64,000 nt of DNA from Todiramphus chloris collaris (Eukaryota > Chordata > Aves > Coraciiformes > Alcedinidae), in the NCBI GenBank assembly GCA_025345505.1, contig JANVCC010000152.1:3449286-3513285 (forward strand), written 5' to 3'. Positions 41,956 to 55,815 of this stretch are shown here, piece after piece. The translations under genes and the position numbers were made by a program. The notes beneath the pieces were generated by a model. It saw only the letters and a program-made list of their open reading frames with translations, ran no database searches and was not told the origin of the DNA. Each line of letters begins with the position of its first letter. The first letter of the stretch is position 1.

Positions 41956-44900
41956 GAATCTCTCATTTCCACACGTACCTGCTGTCTCTCACCCTCCAAC
42001 TATGCATCACTTCTTCAGCTAAGGTTTCTCTTTTGGTTTGTGTCTTGTCATAGCTCTTGTCTTAATCCCTAAATTGGATTAATATTAGTGCACCTTAATA
42101 GCTGCAAAACGTTATGGTGATACTAATGAGATTATACCCAAGTACAAAGGCATCCACACCAATCCTGCTGCAGGACTGCAGACTTTGCAGACTTTCTCTG
42201 TAAGGAAGGGAGAAAAAATATCAAATAAAAAGAAAATATTTTGGACAATTTCAACTTGTCATTTAAATAAACACATTTTCTGTAGATCTCGCTGAAATAA
42301 AAACAAACAACACAACAAAACAAAACAAACAAAAACAAACAACAAAACCCAAACAACATAAACACCCCCTTCCATTAGATATATAATTTAACAAAGCTGG
42401 GTATGCAAAAGAAAGTGGAACAGCAGGTGTCTTTAATACAGTCCAAGATGAACCATGAGGAGCTTTATATGATGCAGTAATGATCCACCTAGAATTATAT
42501 GAAATTTTCTATTACCTTAGCAAAATGCCATATCAGTATGCTAGCTTATCCCACATATTTAAAGACAGAGACAGGCAAATAAATGAAAGCAAGATTGGAG
42601 ACTGTGACATAAAAATAGAGAAAACAGGAGTCTAATATATACTGTCAGATAAAAGGAGCCTGAAGCGAGATGATAAAATTTTAAACACCCTAAAGGAAGC
42701 AATATCAAGGAATGAAGAGAATTATTCACACTTTGTAGGAGACCTAAAGCAACTTGTTGTTTATCAGCACCTGCAAATTCTAAAAAAATATTTGGGCAAG
42801 ACAATACAAGTAACTTAGAACAATGATGCATAACTGGTACTCCAGAAGGAAGACCACACTTCTCAAGTTTCTTGAGACCTCTGCTCTTCTGCTGGTCAGC
42901 CAGCTGGGCCCTGGACCAGTTAGCCCCTTTCTCAATGGCAGTGCTGACCTGCTACAGTCCCCTGTCAATCCTGTTGATCACCTTGTTTGGCTGGGACTCA
43001 GTTCAGCACAATGCTCTTCACTTTCTGGTAATGATGGGGTTAATTAAGGCCCACCCAGGTTTACCTATATAAGAAAAATCTGTGTGGAGTCATCCTGTCA
43101 GACAAGACTACTTTGAAAGTATGAAAGCTGTCACTCATCTCCACATGAAGACTGGCCCATTGTCTCATTGTGGTCAGTGGTGGAACCTCGTTGTACATTC
43201 CCTGCTAAATTGCACCTGCATCAGCAAGTAGTGGTACAACTATGAGCGGATCAGCAGACCAAAAGCCCTGGCACTAAGAATGTGATGCCCACACCACAGT
43301 ATTTCAGGGGGGTTCCTTCAAATTACATCTAGTCCAGTTATCTCATGCATGCTCATTACCAACTAAAATGAGGAAGGTGTGCTCCTGGAGTACTTCTTCC
43401 AGCCTGGTTTCACCTGAGATATTTATAGTTTAGGTACTCTGAGACCACTCTGAACTAAAGCAGAGAAACTGGGCATGGTTGGGAGATTCGCTTCAAAAGT
43501 GCATTCTTGATCCAAACTAAAATGCTAATAGAGATTAATCCCATCGTTCAGAGTTTCCAGGCAATTGTCTTCTTCAGATGGGTCAGAAAAATCTGGGCTT
43601 CCTTCCCAGTATGCAGCACTTTTGTTTCTGCATTTTTACATTTGTGTTACCCTTGAACTTCCAGTTTCTGCAGGGAGCACCATTTAGGTCAATGATTTTC
43701 AAACTTTCCTGCTTTGTAGAACTCTAATATATTTATTTTTTCATTGGAAATGGCAGTCCGTGTATATCACATTTAAACAATAAGCTTGCCTTTCTCTGAT
43801 ACCTCCTCCAAAGCCAAGGACGCCAAGGAAGTGGCCCAAAGATCTTCAGAGATTCAGAGGCCCCAAGAAGGAAACCATTGCTTTAGATTACCCACAGAAC
43901 AAAGGACAGAGACAATAATCAGCCAACAATAATAACACAGTACTTATAGTTGATGCCCTACTTCTGGAGACGTAACGATGCCTGTTTGAACGCTCTGCTA
44001 CTCTATCCCACTCATACAGTTCAGGATTAAATCAGAGTAATCATACAAGGGACACTAAATTCCATATATGTTACAATTAGATGTAAAAAATGTCCTTTTC
44101 AAAGCTCAGCATCACAGATCATCTTTTATTATAAAGACATGTTATTAGTTATGATGACTCCATGTAGGCCAGAATCCATTGCAATAATATGGAAGATGAC
44201 AGCATAACCAAAAAATAAAAGAAAATGAAGGTAGGCAGTGCCTTCATTATTCCTTTATGCTATAATATCTTCTGCAGGATAAATCAAGTAGATTTTACAA
44301 GCTGTGTGTTACAGCACAGATTCATTTTTCATAGCTTTCACACACATTTTTCTGCATTAAGCAAACAACTGCCAAATAAAGGCTAAACTGTGCTTTTGGA
44401 GTCAAGCCATCCCTTGAGCAGTTTTGCATGAATCACATTGTGTTTATTGGTAGCCTCAGACAAACAAGCAGTAGCCCTGACTAATGACAACAAACATAAT
44501 AAAATAGCTACACCTCATTGCTTCTGGAAAAGAGGACAGAGGTAGCATAACTACATTTCTGCTCATTCTGATAGAACACTGATGTTTCTGTCACTGCCAG
44601 ACACGACAGATATCCTTTCCCAAATTATTTCCTAAGGAAGGAGTGTCTGACCAACAGCAAGTAAATTAGTTATGACACAGGTTATCTGGATTAAATTCAG
44701 TGCCTTGATGAAGACTTCCCACATGAATCAGACAAGTCATTTTTTTTGCCTCTCTGTTCCCAAGCATTATGTATGGAAATAGTTACGTACTTCAGTGAGT
44801 GTTAAGAAAATGTTTGTTGCATATTACAAAACACTATAGCAAGAATAGTCAGTCAGACAGTCCAAGATCTTTCCCATGTGGGATGAATATAATTGTTTTG

Positions 44901-46103
44901 AGAGATGCTATGTACAAGCACAGTAACATTGTTATAATAAAAGATACTGATTCATTATTGTAATTATCTTCCCAGGAATACATGGAAAAGATTAAACTCG
45001 AGTAATGTTTCATAATATTTTTCTTCAGAGCCTGAGAAATCACTGGGATGTTGAAATACAAGTGCCAGCATTCCTTTCTCAAATCAAGACTGAATACACA
45101 GGATTTAGTGCGGCAGCACCACCTGTCGGTAAATTTGTCACCATGGTATCTAATAAGCAAATAGAAAATTATCAAAGCAGACCATGAAATTAAATGCTAA
45201 GATACAACCTGCAAACTCTATCTTCAACTGTATCATCTTACTGCCAAGACCCAGAAGTGAAACTAGGACTCACATCAAGAGGCATCCATATTATTAGTTC
45301 CGCAGATCTGTTCTTCCACACAAACCATTCCTTTACTATACCCAACATTTTCTTGAGCCAGAACTTCTTGGGTTTTACCCTCAGTAATTTTGCAGCATCC
45401 AAGGCTGCCTAATTTGCACAGAAGTTTCAGATTAAAATCAGGGTGGTTCTTCAAAGTGAGTATATGCAGAAAAGGGTGTTCCTGAAAGAGGCAAAGCCAT
45501 AGTAAGTGGCAAGCAGTTTATCAAGCTGTCAGCAGTGCCAGTTCTGGCTGCGAAATCTGAAAGAGCAGCAAATCTAAGGTTAATGAGCGATTATTACTTC
45601 AGGAAGGGTGGCATTCACATAACTGTGAAAACAGGGAAATCTCACAGTTCTTACTGATGAGATTGTTTTTCCAGGGTGGAATAGTAACTTAAATTACTAT
45701 AAGATTATAAAGAAAATACACATCTCATCACCTTAAGCTCAGAAACAGGCTGTAGCGTGCAGATAAATATTTTGCTCACCGTTATATATTTCTGTGGGGA
45801 CTTAAGCAGGGATTATGGCACACCATAATAAAGGTAAATGACATGGAAAGGAAATTGCCACCAACTGTAGAGATCTGAGCTACAATCTGGGAAAAAAAAC
45901 CCAAAAACAACAGACAATTTCATCAAATAAATGCTAAATTAATAGAATCTATTGCCATTCTAATCTTATGTAAAGTTTTCACCTTTTACATTGAGTGTGT
46001 CAGCCTTTCTAGACCAAAAACCCATCCTCAGGCAGGTGCTTTTGTGCTCGGGCTATGCTGTGTAGTTGACATGTGCCCATTTCTCAGAAGCATATCCACC
46101 TAC
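41956..46103. other. Intergenic, no gene seen
   Basis: It holds an A-rich low-complexity stretch at 42297-42363. A GC-richer segment at about 42870-43300 includes a TATA-like word (CTATATAAG near 43065) and could be a worn LTR. I cannot define its ends. The rest is AT-rich without recognised features. Confidence 0.45.
42297..42363. repeat. CAAA-type A-rich simple repeat
   Basis: Imperfect AAAC/ACAAA units cover about 65 bases. Confidence 0.85.
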
Positions 46104-46905
46104 TGTCCTGGTTTGAGTGAAAACAGAACTAATTCTGTGCAGTAATTTTACTTTTCAGCTTGGTTCTTTTAATTAGCTGCACTTTCTGAAGTTAGCAGCC
46201 TGTTCTCACAGACAGTGTCTGCTGCTAGCAGTGAAAACACCCCATGTTTAGAGTCAGTACCAAGGATTGGTGTGCAGACCAAGGCCACTGCTGGGTCCTG
46301 TGTACCACACTGGGAGGTGCAGAAAGTGAAAGGCTGAACCTGCAGGGAGGAGCGGACAGGACGGGTGACTCTAAACTGACCAGCGAGGTATTCCAGCCCA
46401 TATACGCTATATTTGGTCTAGAGCTGAGGGACCCGAAGGGTCTATGGGCTTTTCTCTCCCCTCTTGGACTGCTTTGCCAGCTTTTGCTTGGCTTGGCTCG
46501 GGTCCTCTTTCAGTTCCTTCCTCGGAGCACCCAAGGAGGACTCTGTCCATTCTGCCTTCGATCCGATCTGCGTGTTCCTGAACCCGGTACCAGAATCCAG
46601 CTCCTGAGCACAGCTCCCGTCTGCTGTGGGGCCCAGTCTGGGACTCCCCCAGTGCCTGCACAACATCAGTGGTGACGGTGATGTAATTACCATCAGGGGG
46701 GTTGGGTTCCATACTGGTTTTGTACATTTTTGTATATATTCCATTTTTATAATTATTATTTTCATTAAAGCTGTTCTAGTTTCCTTTTCTAATCGCTGAG
46801 TCTCTCTCCCTTATTCCCTTTTTCTTCCCCTCTGAGGAGGGAGGGGGGTTAACAGAGAGAGTCTGTTATAGGTTTAAGGGGCTGCCCTGACCCTAAACCG
46901 TGACA
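46104..46905 (+). mobile_element. Solo LTR of an endogenous retrovirus (family copy A)
   Basis: The 802-bp element begins TGTCCTGG and ends CCGTGACA, with TG...CA termini and TGTC/GACA as a short inverted end. It is flanked by the perfect 5-bp target duplication CCTAC (46099-46103 and 46906-46910). A polyadenylation signal ATTAAA is at 46764-46769, so the element reads on the plus strand. No gag, pol or env is attached, so it is a recombination remnant. A 5-bp duplication is typical of class III (ERVL-like) insertions, which is my tentative class. Frames of 143, 106 and 107 codons inside are not retroviral proteins. By eye it differs from copy B at about ten of the first 205 bases. Confidence 0.93.
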
Positions 46906-49900
46906 CCTACGTATTACTGCAGGGCACTGATCCTGTTCAGGGCCCCATCTATGGTGTTGAGACCATCTTAAGACAGACCTAGACATCATATCACTTACTC
47001 TCCAGCTGAGTATCCCCCCAGAAGATCTGTTCCAAAGCCTCTGGTCTTCAACTGCCAGCACAAGGTCAGAGGGCAGTGCACCTGCAACCACCAGGACCTA
47101 TTCTCCAACCACAACAGTCTGAAGACAAGGATGTCGAGCTGCTCTTACATAAAAAATATTGATACTTTGGCTTAGACCTCTGGTAACTGATTGCCTGCTG
47201 ATACAGTTTTTGCAGTAAATCATTAGTTTTATTATGGATTTAGGCTTAAACAGCTGGTCACATGACTATTTGCATCCTGCTTTGGAGAATTCTGAGTCCA
47301 GCCAGGCATCTTAAATTACACGCATCTTGGTTTTGCTGGTACTACTTCTAATTACTCCTGCCTGACAACACAATCAGTGTCAGCAGTTTCAGTGCTTAGT
47401 TTCTCATACTGATTACATATGATCAATTGCACAGCCTTCCTCCTTTCAAAATTTCTCACTGACCAACATCCTTTTATTTACAGTAAAATAGATACAGACT
47501 ACAGATTTCACTTCCATTGTGACAGGTTAAAAGGAAACACGAGCAGGGTGAAGGACAAGCAGCAGTTGGGTGTCCTCATTCCTTACCTGGTCTCTCACTG
47601 GAAGCAATGGAAAATTTCAGAAGAGTCACCATAGGACACTCTACAGAATGTGGCCTTTCCCATTGTTTACTGCAATAAAGTTTTCACTTCAGTTGTAGGA
47701 AAGTGACTCTACAGCAGGTTTGTACACTCTAGACTCCTTGCAAGGACAGCAGTGTTCACTGCTCTCCAGATGGAAGCATTACCTGCAAATAACTGCACTG
47801 ACATTTTCTTCTTTGGCCTCTTACTCTCTTGCCATAACCACATTAATAAGTCAGTAAGAGCAAGAACCAGGGACTGAGTTGTTTCAGATGACTAATAGAG
47901 TTCAGATACCCCAATTAATTTGGTTTCTAACATAAGACATCTTAAAAGAACCTTAATTTTTCAGCAGATAGTCATTCAGCATTGTATGAAGATAAAATAA
48001 CACTCAGTAATCTCAAAGAAGATGCCAAGTACCAATTTAAAGCAAATGGGAACAACTCTGAGTTTCATTAGACTTCTCACAGACTTGGAGATAAAGGAAT
48101 TACTATTATTTCTAAAATATTCACTTATGCCCTATCTAGAAATTATGCTTTTGTACCCTGCACATTTTCAAGTGCAGCCACTGTGCACTTCAGTACTATG
48201 CTGAACTCCATATTTACAAAGCATTTTTGAATAATGTGGTCTTTTTCCCCCCTATAATGCGCAGAAACTGAATTATTGTTTGTAGCAGTACAAACAAAAT
48301 ACCAGAGCACTCCACTAATCACATCTTTGCATGAAATCAAACCCCCTCTGATTTCATATCACTGTTCTGGATGACCAGCATGAACATTTTGTCTCCTTTT
48401 GAGATGAAACAGTTAAATATAGACAGAGAACTGATAAGCATTATGGTAATGAACTCTAAATATAATCCTAGGAAATGTATTATTTATTATCCAAACAGTT
48501 GTATTTTCACTGAATACTTTCATTTTGGGTTAACCCTCTACAAGCTTCTGCCTCAACATTAAAAAACAGACCTGTTGGCAAATGTACATTGCAGCTTTTC
48601 AAATGCCCAGGTGTTATGATGTAATCCACAGTCAATTTTACCTCTGGCATCTTTGCAACATCTACATTTTCACCTAAAAGACACCTCACCTGTGAATATG
48701 CTTTCCCTGCATATGTGCAAAACAGATGTTTGAACTGTGTGATTATCTCAGTATCTCGGTATGTGTTCCATGTAGTACATAGATATTAGGTCACAACTGG
48801 GCCTTAACCATACTTTCTATATCTATTGGTATCTATATCTATGTACTGTTTGTATTTCCTGACATCTTTTGCTGTGTTCTAAATCAGCTCATTTAGTATC
48901 TTCACCACTGTAACACAGTGATGTAAGAACTGTAATTCTGTTGGCTCCGCTAATTCTATACATACTGCCCTGTACATACTGTCCCAAGCAGTTTTACACT
49001 GTGAAGAACAAGAAACAGGGACAGGAGCACACAGAAATGATGCTCTTTTGTTGTAATCTTGGGCAAATGTTTTTCTCTGTCAGAACTTAGGCAAGACGAG
49101 GCTATGAAAGCTGTAGTCACTCTAAAAAGTTGCTCATTGTTAAAAGACCACTAGTTGTAGAATTTTAAGAATGGCAGGCCTTGCTCTGGGGCTCTTGCTC
49201 TTTCTTTGCTTTCCTGTGTAGTTCCAGGAGCTCTAGCCTGCTTGCCTTATAAACCAGGCAGTGAGAGAGATGCTCTCTTGAACTGCTGTTTCAGCTTACT
49301 GACAAATATATCAAGCATAGAACGCTTTATTTTTCTAGCTTATTTTAATTGTGGTGACTCTTCCTAATGTCCCTTTATTTCTAAACTATCTACTAAGTTT
49401 AAAAAAAACCCAACACAATCACAGTTACCATAAAAACTACCTCTAAGATGCAGAACAATTTCTTAAAGAAGTCTGCAGAGGAGTACTGAGTACCATCAGA
49501 GCCACAACACAATGGTTCAGAAGAGAATGAGAGATGGGCTGTGCTCCAGAGTCTGAATTTCTCACAAGTTTCTCACAGTGAAGAAAAGTGTCTCTGCTCA
49601 AATCGGTATAGTTTATTCGCACAGTGAACTGGCTCATCAGTGGGTCACACAAGCTTCACAAGTCCATCACAAAATAATAAGACAGTAGTAGAACTTAACC
49701 ATGCGCTTCTTCAACTTGTTACACTTGTTAAGAGTATGACTGGAGGGCTGCGTCAGTCCCAGACGATGGGTAATATTCTCTACATTTGTGTTCGTATCTG
49801 CGAAAGAATGACAGAATTCCTCTGGAAGGAAATAATGTGTTATCTGGTCGTCTCATGGTACTGACATCTCCCAGTCTTGCAATACTACAAGGAAAACAAA

Positions 49901-52900
49901 TCTCTTGTCATTTCAGCCCATAAATGGCTCCCTTTGGCATTAAAAAGTCTGTAAAAACCATAATTACAATTGCAAAGAAACAGAGACAAAACCCAAGTAA
50001 CAGATCCCACATGCATTCCTGACGTATGACATCTCAGGCATAAGTGCAGACACTTTTCTACTCAAAGATGCTGCCAAATGAAAAAAAAAATGTCAATGCT
50101 ATTTGTTCCTGCTACTAAAAAAAAATATGTTTTCTGAACTGCATTTCAAAATCACTTTGTATTGAGAAAGCCTGCTGGAACCCAATTCAGAACTGTTACA
50201 GGAGAATTCTGCTACCACCTTCTGGCTAACAGAAATACATTGCACTTTTTTAACCAGCGTACACTTAGTTTGTAATGCATTTGCTGTTTTTTCAGTCAGC
50301 ACTCTTCACACATTACTGTCCCATTTTCTTTAATACAGAAATAAAAAATACACACAAAAAAGTGACACCTTCGTTTCACAAGTTTCTGCTAAAAAGAAAA
50401 AAAAAACAACTAAAAATTGCAAAGCCTAAATATTTAATTTGAAAAAAATGTCAGGATTTAAAAATCTCTATTTAGTAATTAAGATTTAAATTTTATCATA
50501 ATCAAAATTTAACTTCTTAGCATAAAACTAGTTGGTTATTTTCCACTTCTTATCCCTCCCAAAAACGTGTTGTGGTTCAATACATTTTTTTTTATTTAGT
50601 TACCAATAAATAGAGAAATCCATTGTTTATGTCACTGTAACAGTCACAAAAGGTTCAGTCCTGTAAAGTCTTTTGCACAATTCTCCCACTGCACACTACT
50701 AACTTGACTGCACCAGAAACAAAGAAGATCAGGATAGTGGATGTCTGCTTTTACTTTAATACAATTCCTTGCAGTAAATTTAGTGAAAAAAAAGAGCATA
50801 ACCAGATCACAGCCTCATTAGCTGTGTTACAACCTTTTCTACCATTGCCACAATTTGTTCTTAAAACTTCTGGAGTTACATAACAAAATCAACACTTTCT
50901 TCTGCTCTTAAGTAGCTAACTATCCAGACTTCAGCTGAAGAAAAGCCTGAAGCTGTAAGATTAAACGTTCAGAAACATGATCATAAATGAAAAGAAAGCT
51001 ATATTTAAATATTTTAAATAACCTTATTTTTAAAGCAACATCAGATTTGGGGAACTGTGCAGGAGAGCACCTTGAATTAATCTGGCAATGCTGACCAAGT
51101 GAGAATAATTAAATGAATAAAGAATACAGGAGTAAAGGTCATCATTATTTTCCATAAGTAATGCCAAGTCATTTCTTCTAATATAAGTCCCTGCTGTTGC
51201 TGAAACAGGTGGTCTGAATTCACCCAGATCATGCACAACAGCAGATTACTTGCATTAGTTCCCTCCACGATACAAGAAGGAAAAAGACAGAGGCAGGGTA
51301 AATGGAAGTTCAAACACTCAGCTTGATTGTTGTGAAAACATCCATTAAATAAAAGTGAACATTACTACACTGTAACTTTTTAATATCAGATCTAAAGTTA
51401 GTTTTCATTCCTCTCCCAACACAATTAATGCAATCAACTTTATTTTCAAATACCACTAGTCATGGCATTAGTGCACTGTGTGTACCTACATGAATTACCT
51501 GATTAATTAATTTAATTTATTAATTCCCTTCTCTCATTGAGGGAGCTGATTTTTCTAAATTTCATCATAGCATTTATGTTTAATTATTCACAGATTCTGT
51601 TATATTTCATCATTGTTTCAGCTGCAGGAATGATGAAAAAGATCATTATAATACACGCATCACTGCAAATTATTACAAAGTACCACTACAGAACGGCAGT
51701 GCAGATTTCATCACAGAGGTTTTACTCTCCACAGCTAGGTCAAAGGCACTGAAAAATTTAAATGGGTAGGTATCAAGGTATTATTTGGACTTAACTCATA
51801 TCCTGTTGAATTCAATAATGAAATTTCCAGTCTCCTTATCACGACCTGAAAGCAGACTTCTGAAAACTGATTAAAAATTATAATGTTTTCTAGGTTTAAA
51901 GACCAGTTAAGAATCCAGTCAAAAGTGACTAAGCCTCTCTCAAAATGAAATGCAGGCACCTAGGTTACATAGATGACATCTTGGAAAATTCTGCCTTAAA
52001 TGAATTCTTATGATCACACAGAAAGGCTATGCTAAAGCCAGATATCAAAGGCAGGTGGTGAACCTTAATGAAGCATCTACTCAAATTCAGGCAGTGTTTG
52101 AGCAGCAACCACTCAGGTGGATTATTAGAAGTGGGTGCTGTTTAATCTCTCTTACCTCCTGGGGAAAAAAAAACCCAAACAGGTATTTAAAAAACATTGT
52201 CAACAGCAATCATGGAAGGAGGAAAAAAAGTGTTCGCTCCTAAAAAGCCAGTCATTCTGTTTCTCCATGAGATGTGATGTTTTCAGATGTTCTGCCCGTC
52301 ATATCTGAGCATATTAAGTGGAACTGGACAGTTTCTTGCAATATCTGCAGGCTTTTGACTTTCTTAGCTTTACAGGGATTTACATTTTTATTTTAAACCT
52401 CTGCTAAGCTTCCTAAAAAAAATGATTTTTTAATTATTTCACATTTTGATATTTCCAGATCTGGAACAGAGTTACCTGCCTTGACTCTCAGGGTGTCTAC
52501 AGAATCTCATTAGATTTCAAGGACTCCCTGTCTGTTCCAAGGAAGTAGAGGGATCCCAAAATGCCCTTTGCCACTGACGAAATGCCAAAGCATTCAGGTG
52601 CCACCCACATAGCAGCCCTAGTCTGGAGCTACAGCCCTGAAATTCTCCCCAACCCCCAGCAGTTTTTCAGAACCAGTTTAATTTGGGGTTGTTTGGTTTT
52701 TTTTCCTGCAATGCTAGGATTAGCAATTTTGCATGAACAACATCCTGTTTGCAGGCAGCAGGATGAAAGACTCCTCACCAAATAAAGTGTCAAGAAAATG
52801 GGCAGATTCTGCATTCTTAGAAGTGAACTGAAACACGCTGTTTCTTTACAGATTTGGGTTTTACAGTGAAACTCTGCCATTTCAAATGCTTGGAATTTTG

Positions 52901-54534
52901 TGACCACCTCTTGCGTAAGTTCCATGAACCATGGCCAATATGAGATGGCTTTTGACTGGCAGAAACTCAGGATGGCTTTTGGCAGAGGAAATCTTTGCAT
53001 AGAATCTAGCTCTGTGCAAAAAGAAGGGATATAAACCCCTCTGCTATCAGCCAGAAAACACACCTAGCATATGAGGACACATGCATTCAATGTCCAAGAG
53101 TCTTGAAGGCGGAGCTGACATGCAATCTAGCAGAGGAAAACGTTCCTAAAACACACCAGATCCAATAATATATTTTCAAGCTTAGACCACAACAAATAGA
53201 CACCACTTCTGCCCTGCCTAAAGCTGGCTGACAGCCTTGCAATCCATCTTTTGACATAATTCAGTATCACATTCTGCTGATTGCACCTACCTGTTTGATC
53301 TAAAGCAGGAAGTACAGTTCTCAGTAGAAGCTTCCTACTTGGTACAAATAGCCTTAAACTGAAATCTTCCATAACAACTCCCTGAAGTATTGGAACTGTT
53401 GGTTTCAGGAACATAAATGTTAGGAATAATACACTGCATAATATTTTGTGGAAGGCAGGTGTAATGGATGAGAAAGCTTCATGTGAGACTGGTCATTTCG
53501 ACAGGGTAATAAGAAAATATTTTTCATGTGTTCTCAAGATCACAGATGGGCAGTAGCTCTGCACTCTAAAAGGCAACACACATTCCTGGTTGTACTAGTT
53601 CAATCTGCCCAACTAATGTTTCGGAGGAAGAAGAAAGCATTTAGAAAGAGAAGAAAATATTGTCACAATGAATATGTTCCTGTGCCACTTTGGTCTTGTC
53701 CAGATTGTGGATCATCAATCTCAAATTAAAAAGGATTTTCTCTGAGAAAATGAGATTAAACTCCTTCACCAGAAAAGTAGATCATTTTACCTGTCTGATC
53801 ATGTCATTTGAGTCCCTGAATAACACCACACAGGAACTTCCTAGAGAAATTCCTGATTCAGATATATATCCATGCTTGAAAGACTTGCTGTTTTACATAT
53901 ATGTATACATATACATAAAATCAATAGATACCATACAGAATCAATCATCCTTTTAAAGCTTACAGTGATGGAATAATAGTAGTAATCCCATCAGTCATCA
54001 CTACTCTTAAGAATAATGACTCTGATCTCAGGATTGCAGATACTCAGCTTCCCATTCGAGCCACTGATTTTTCCTATCCATTTCTGTTGGTTTCAGTGAT
54101 CCTGTATCAAAGTGACAGTTTTCCATGGAATTATACAAACTATGGTCAAATCTTAACTTTCAAATCTTAACATAAAAATTCCCCTTGATGATTACAAAAT
54201 GTCAGAAATTTTCTCATCTATAATGAGAAAAAAACCCAACAACCAAATAACCAAAAAACAACTTGTGTTCTTACCATCACCATGACAGGCACTGACAGAT
54301 TATTTCCAACCAACTTTTTAAGTTTATCCAAATGCATATACACATAGAAGTCACACATAAATAAATGAGGCTTAAAAGTCTACTATGAACCCAAGATGAT
54401 TATTGTCTCAATCTTCTTCGAACAAGTTAGCCCCTGTATTTTTAAAACTGGTGGAAAATTCCCTGCATCTTCCTATCAAGCATAGAAAATGCCTTTTTGA
54501 AGCTGTGAAGACTTCTGTGAGATGAGTATTGTGT
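46906..54534. other. Intergenic, no gene seen
   Basis: About 7.6 kb of AT-rich DNA between LTR copies A and B with no recognised gene or transposon. A TAAT/ATTA-dense stretch lies at about 51483-51530. The 144-codon minus-strand frame at 52629-53063 has no recognisable motif. Confidence 0.5.
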
Positions 54535-55343
54535 TGCCGTGGTTTAGGGTCAGGGCAGCCCCTTAGACCTATAACAGACGCTCTCTGTTAACCCCCCCTC
54601 CCTCCCCAGAGGAGAAGAAAAAGGGAATAAGGGAGAGAGACTTAGTGATTAGAAAAGGAAGCTAGAACAGCTTTAATGAAAATGAAATTAATAATTATAA
54701 AAATGGAATATATACAAATATATACAAAACCAGTATGGAACCCAACCCCCCTGATGGTAATTACATCACCATCACCACTGATGTTGTGCAGGCTTCGGGA
54801 GAGTCCCAGACTGGGCCCCGCAGCAGACGGGAGCTGTGTTCAGGAGCTGGATTCTGGTACCGGGTTCAGGAACACGCAGATCGGATCGAAGGCAGAATGG
54901 ACAGAGTCCTACTTGGGTGCTCCGAGGACGGAACCGAAAGAGGACCCGAGCCAAGCCAAGCAAAAGCTGGCAAAGCAGTCCAAGAGGGGAGAGAAGAGCC
55001 CAGACACTCTTTGGGTCTCTCAGCTCTAGACCAAATATGGCGTATATGGGATGGAATACCTCATTGGTCAGTTTAGAGTCACCGTCCTGTCCGCTCCTCC
55101 CTGAAGGTGCAGCCTTTCACTTTCTGCACCCCCCCAATGTGGTACACAGGACCCAGCAGTGGCCTTGGTCTGCACACCAATCCTTGGTACTGCCTCTAAC
55201 CATGGGGTGTTATCACTGCTAGCAGCAGACACTGTCTGTGAGAACAGGCTGCTAACTTCAGAAAGTGCAGCTAATTAGAAGAACCAAGCTGAAAAGTAAA
55301 ATCACTGAACACAACTAGTTCTGTTTTCAATCAAACCAGGACA
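54535..55343 (-). mobile_element. Solo LTR, same family (copy B)
   Basis: An 809-bp copy in the opposite orientation to copy A. The left end is TGCCGTGG (the complement of the LTR 3' end, with changes) and the right end is CCAGGACA. Perfect 5-bp duplications TGTGT flank it (54530-54534 and 55344-55348). The duplication differs from that of copies A and C, so this is a separate insertion and not part of a segmental duplication. Open frames of 108 to 128 codons correspond to antisense frames of copy A and carry no retroviral domain. Confidence 0.93.
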
Positions 55344-55815
55344 TGTGTACTGTGAATCTGCAGTGTTTTGTTCAGGCAGAATATGTGTGATTTCAAAAGA
55401 TAACACTTAATTACAAACTGCTATTTAGTTGTACATTGCTCTGTGAAACAGAAAACTCACTCCATTTAACATTGTGTACAGAAGGATAGATACAGATCAG
55501 TAATCTTCAGAGAAGCAATTATGGGTGTGTTAAAGTTAATAACAAACTGAGTTTTTAGACAAGTTTTTCTTTTTTTTTTTTTTTTCTTTCACGTGATATA
55601 CTACAGGATTTTGAACCATGAAACAAATACATTTTTGATGCCTTTGTTTCTGGGAGATCTAAAGGCAGAAGTCCATATTAGTGAGGGGGTAATTAGGTGT
55701 GGAAGAGCATCACACAACACTTTTTTGGAACTATATAGGTTTTAAATATTATTTTTCTCCAGTCTTTCCCTGTGAACGTTTGAATGAAACTACATTACTA
55801 AAGTCATAGAAATGC
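55344..55815. other. Short intergenic stretch with poly-T
   Basis: AT-rich spacer between two LTRs, with a T-rich run at 55564-55590. No gene is seen. Confidence 0.6.

Noticed and set aside
45109..45130. CTCF-like word GCACCACCTGTCGG
   Set aside because: It matches only about 10 of 13 core positions and breaks invariant bases.
46244..46765. Frames of 106-143 codons as retroviral proteins
   Set aside because: They lie wholly within a solo LTR and carry no gag, protease, polymerase or envelope motif.
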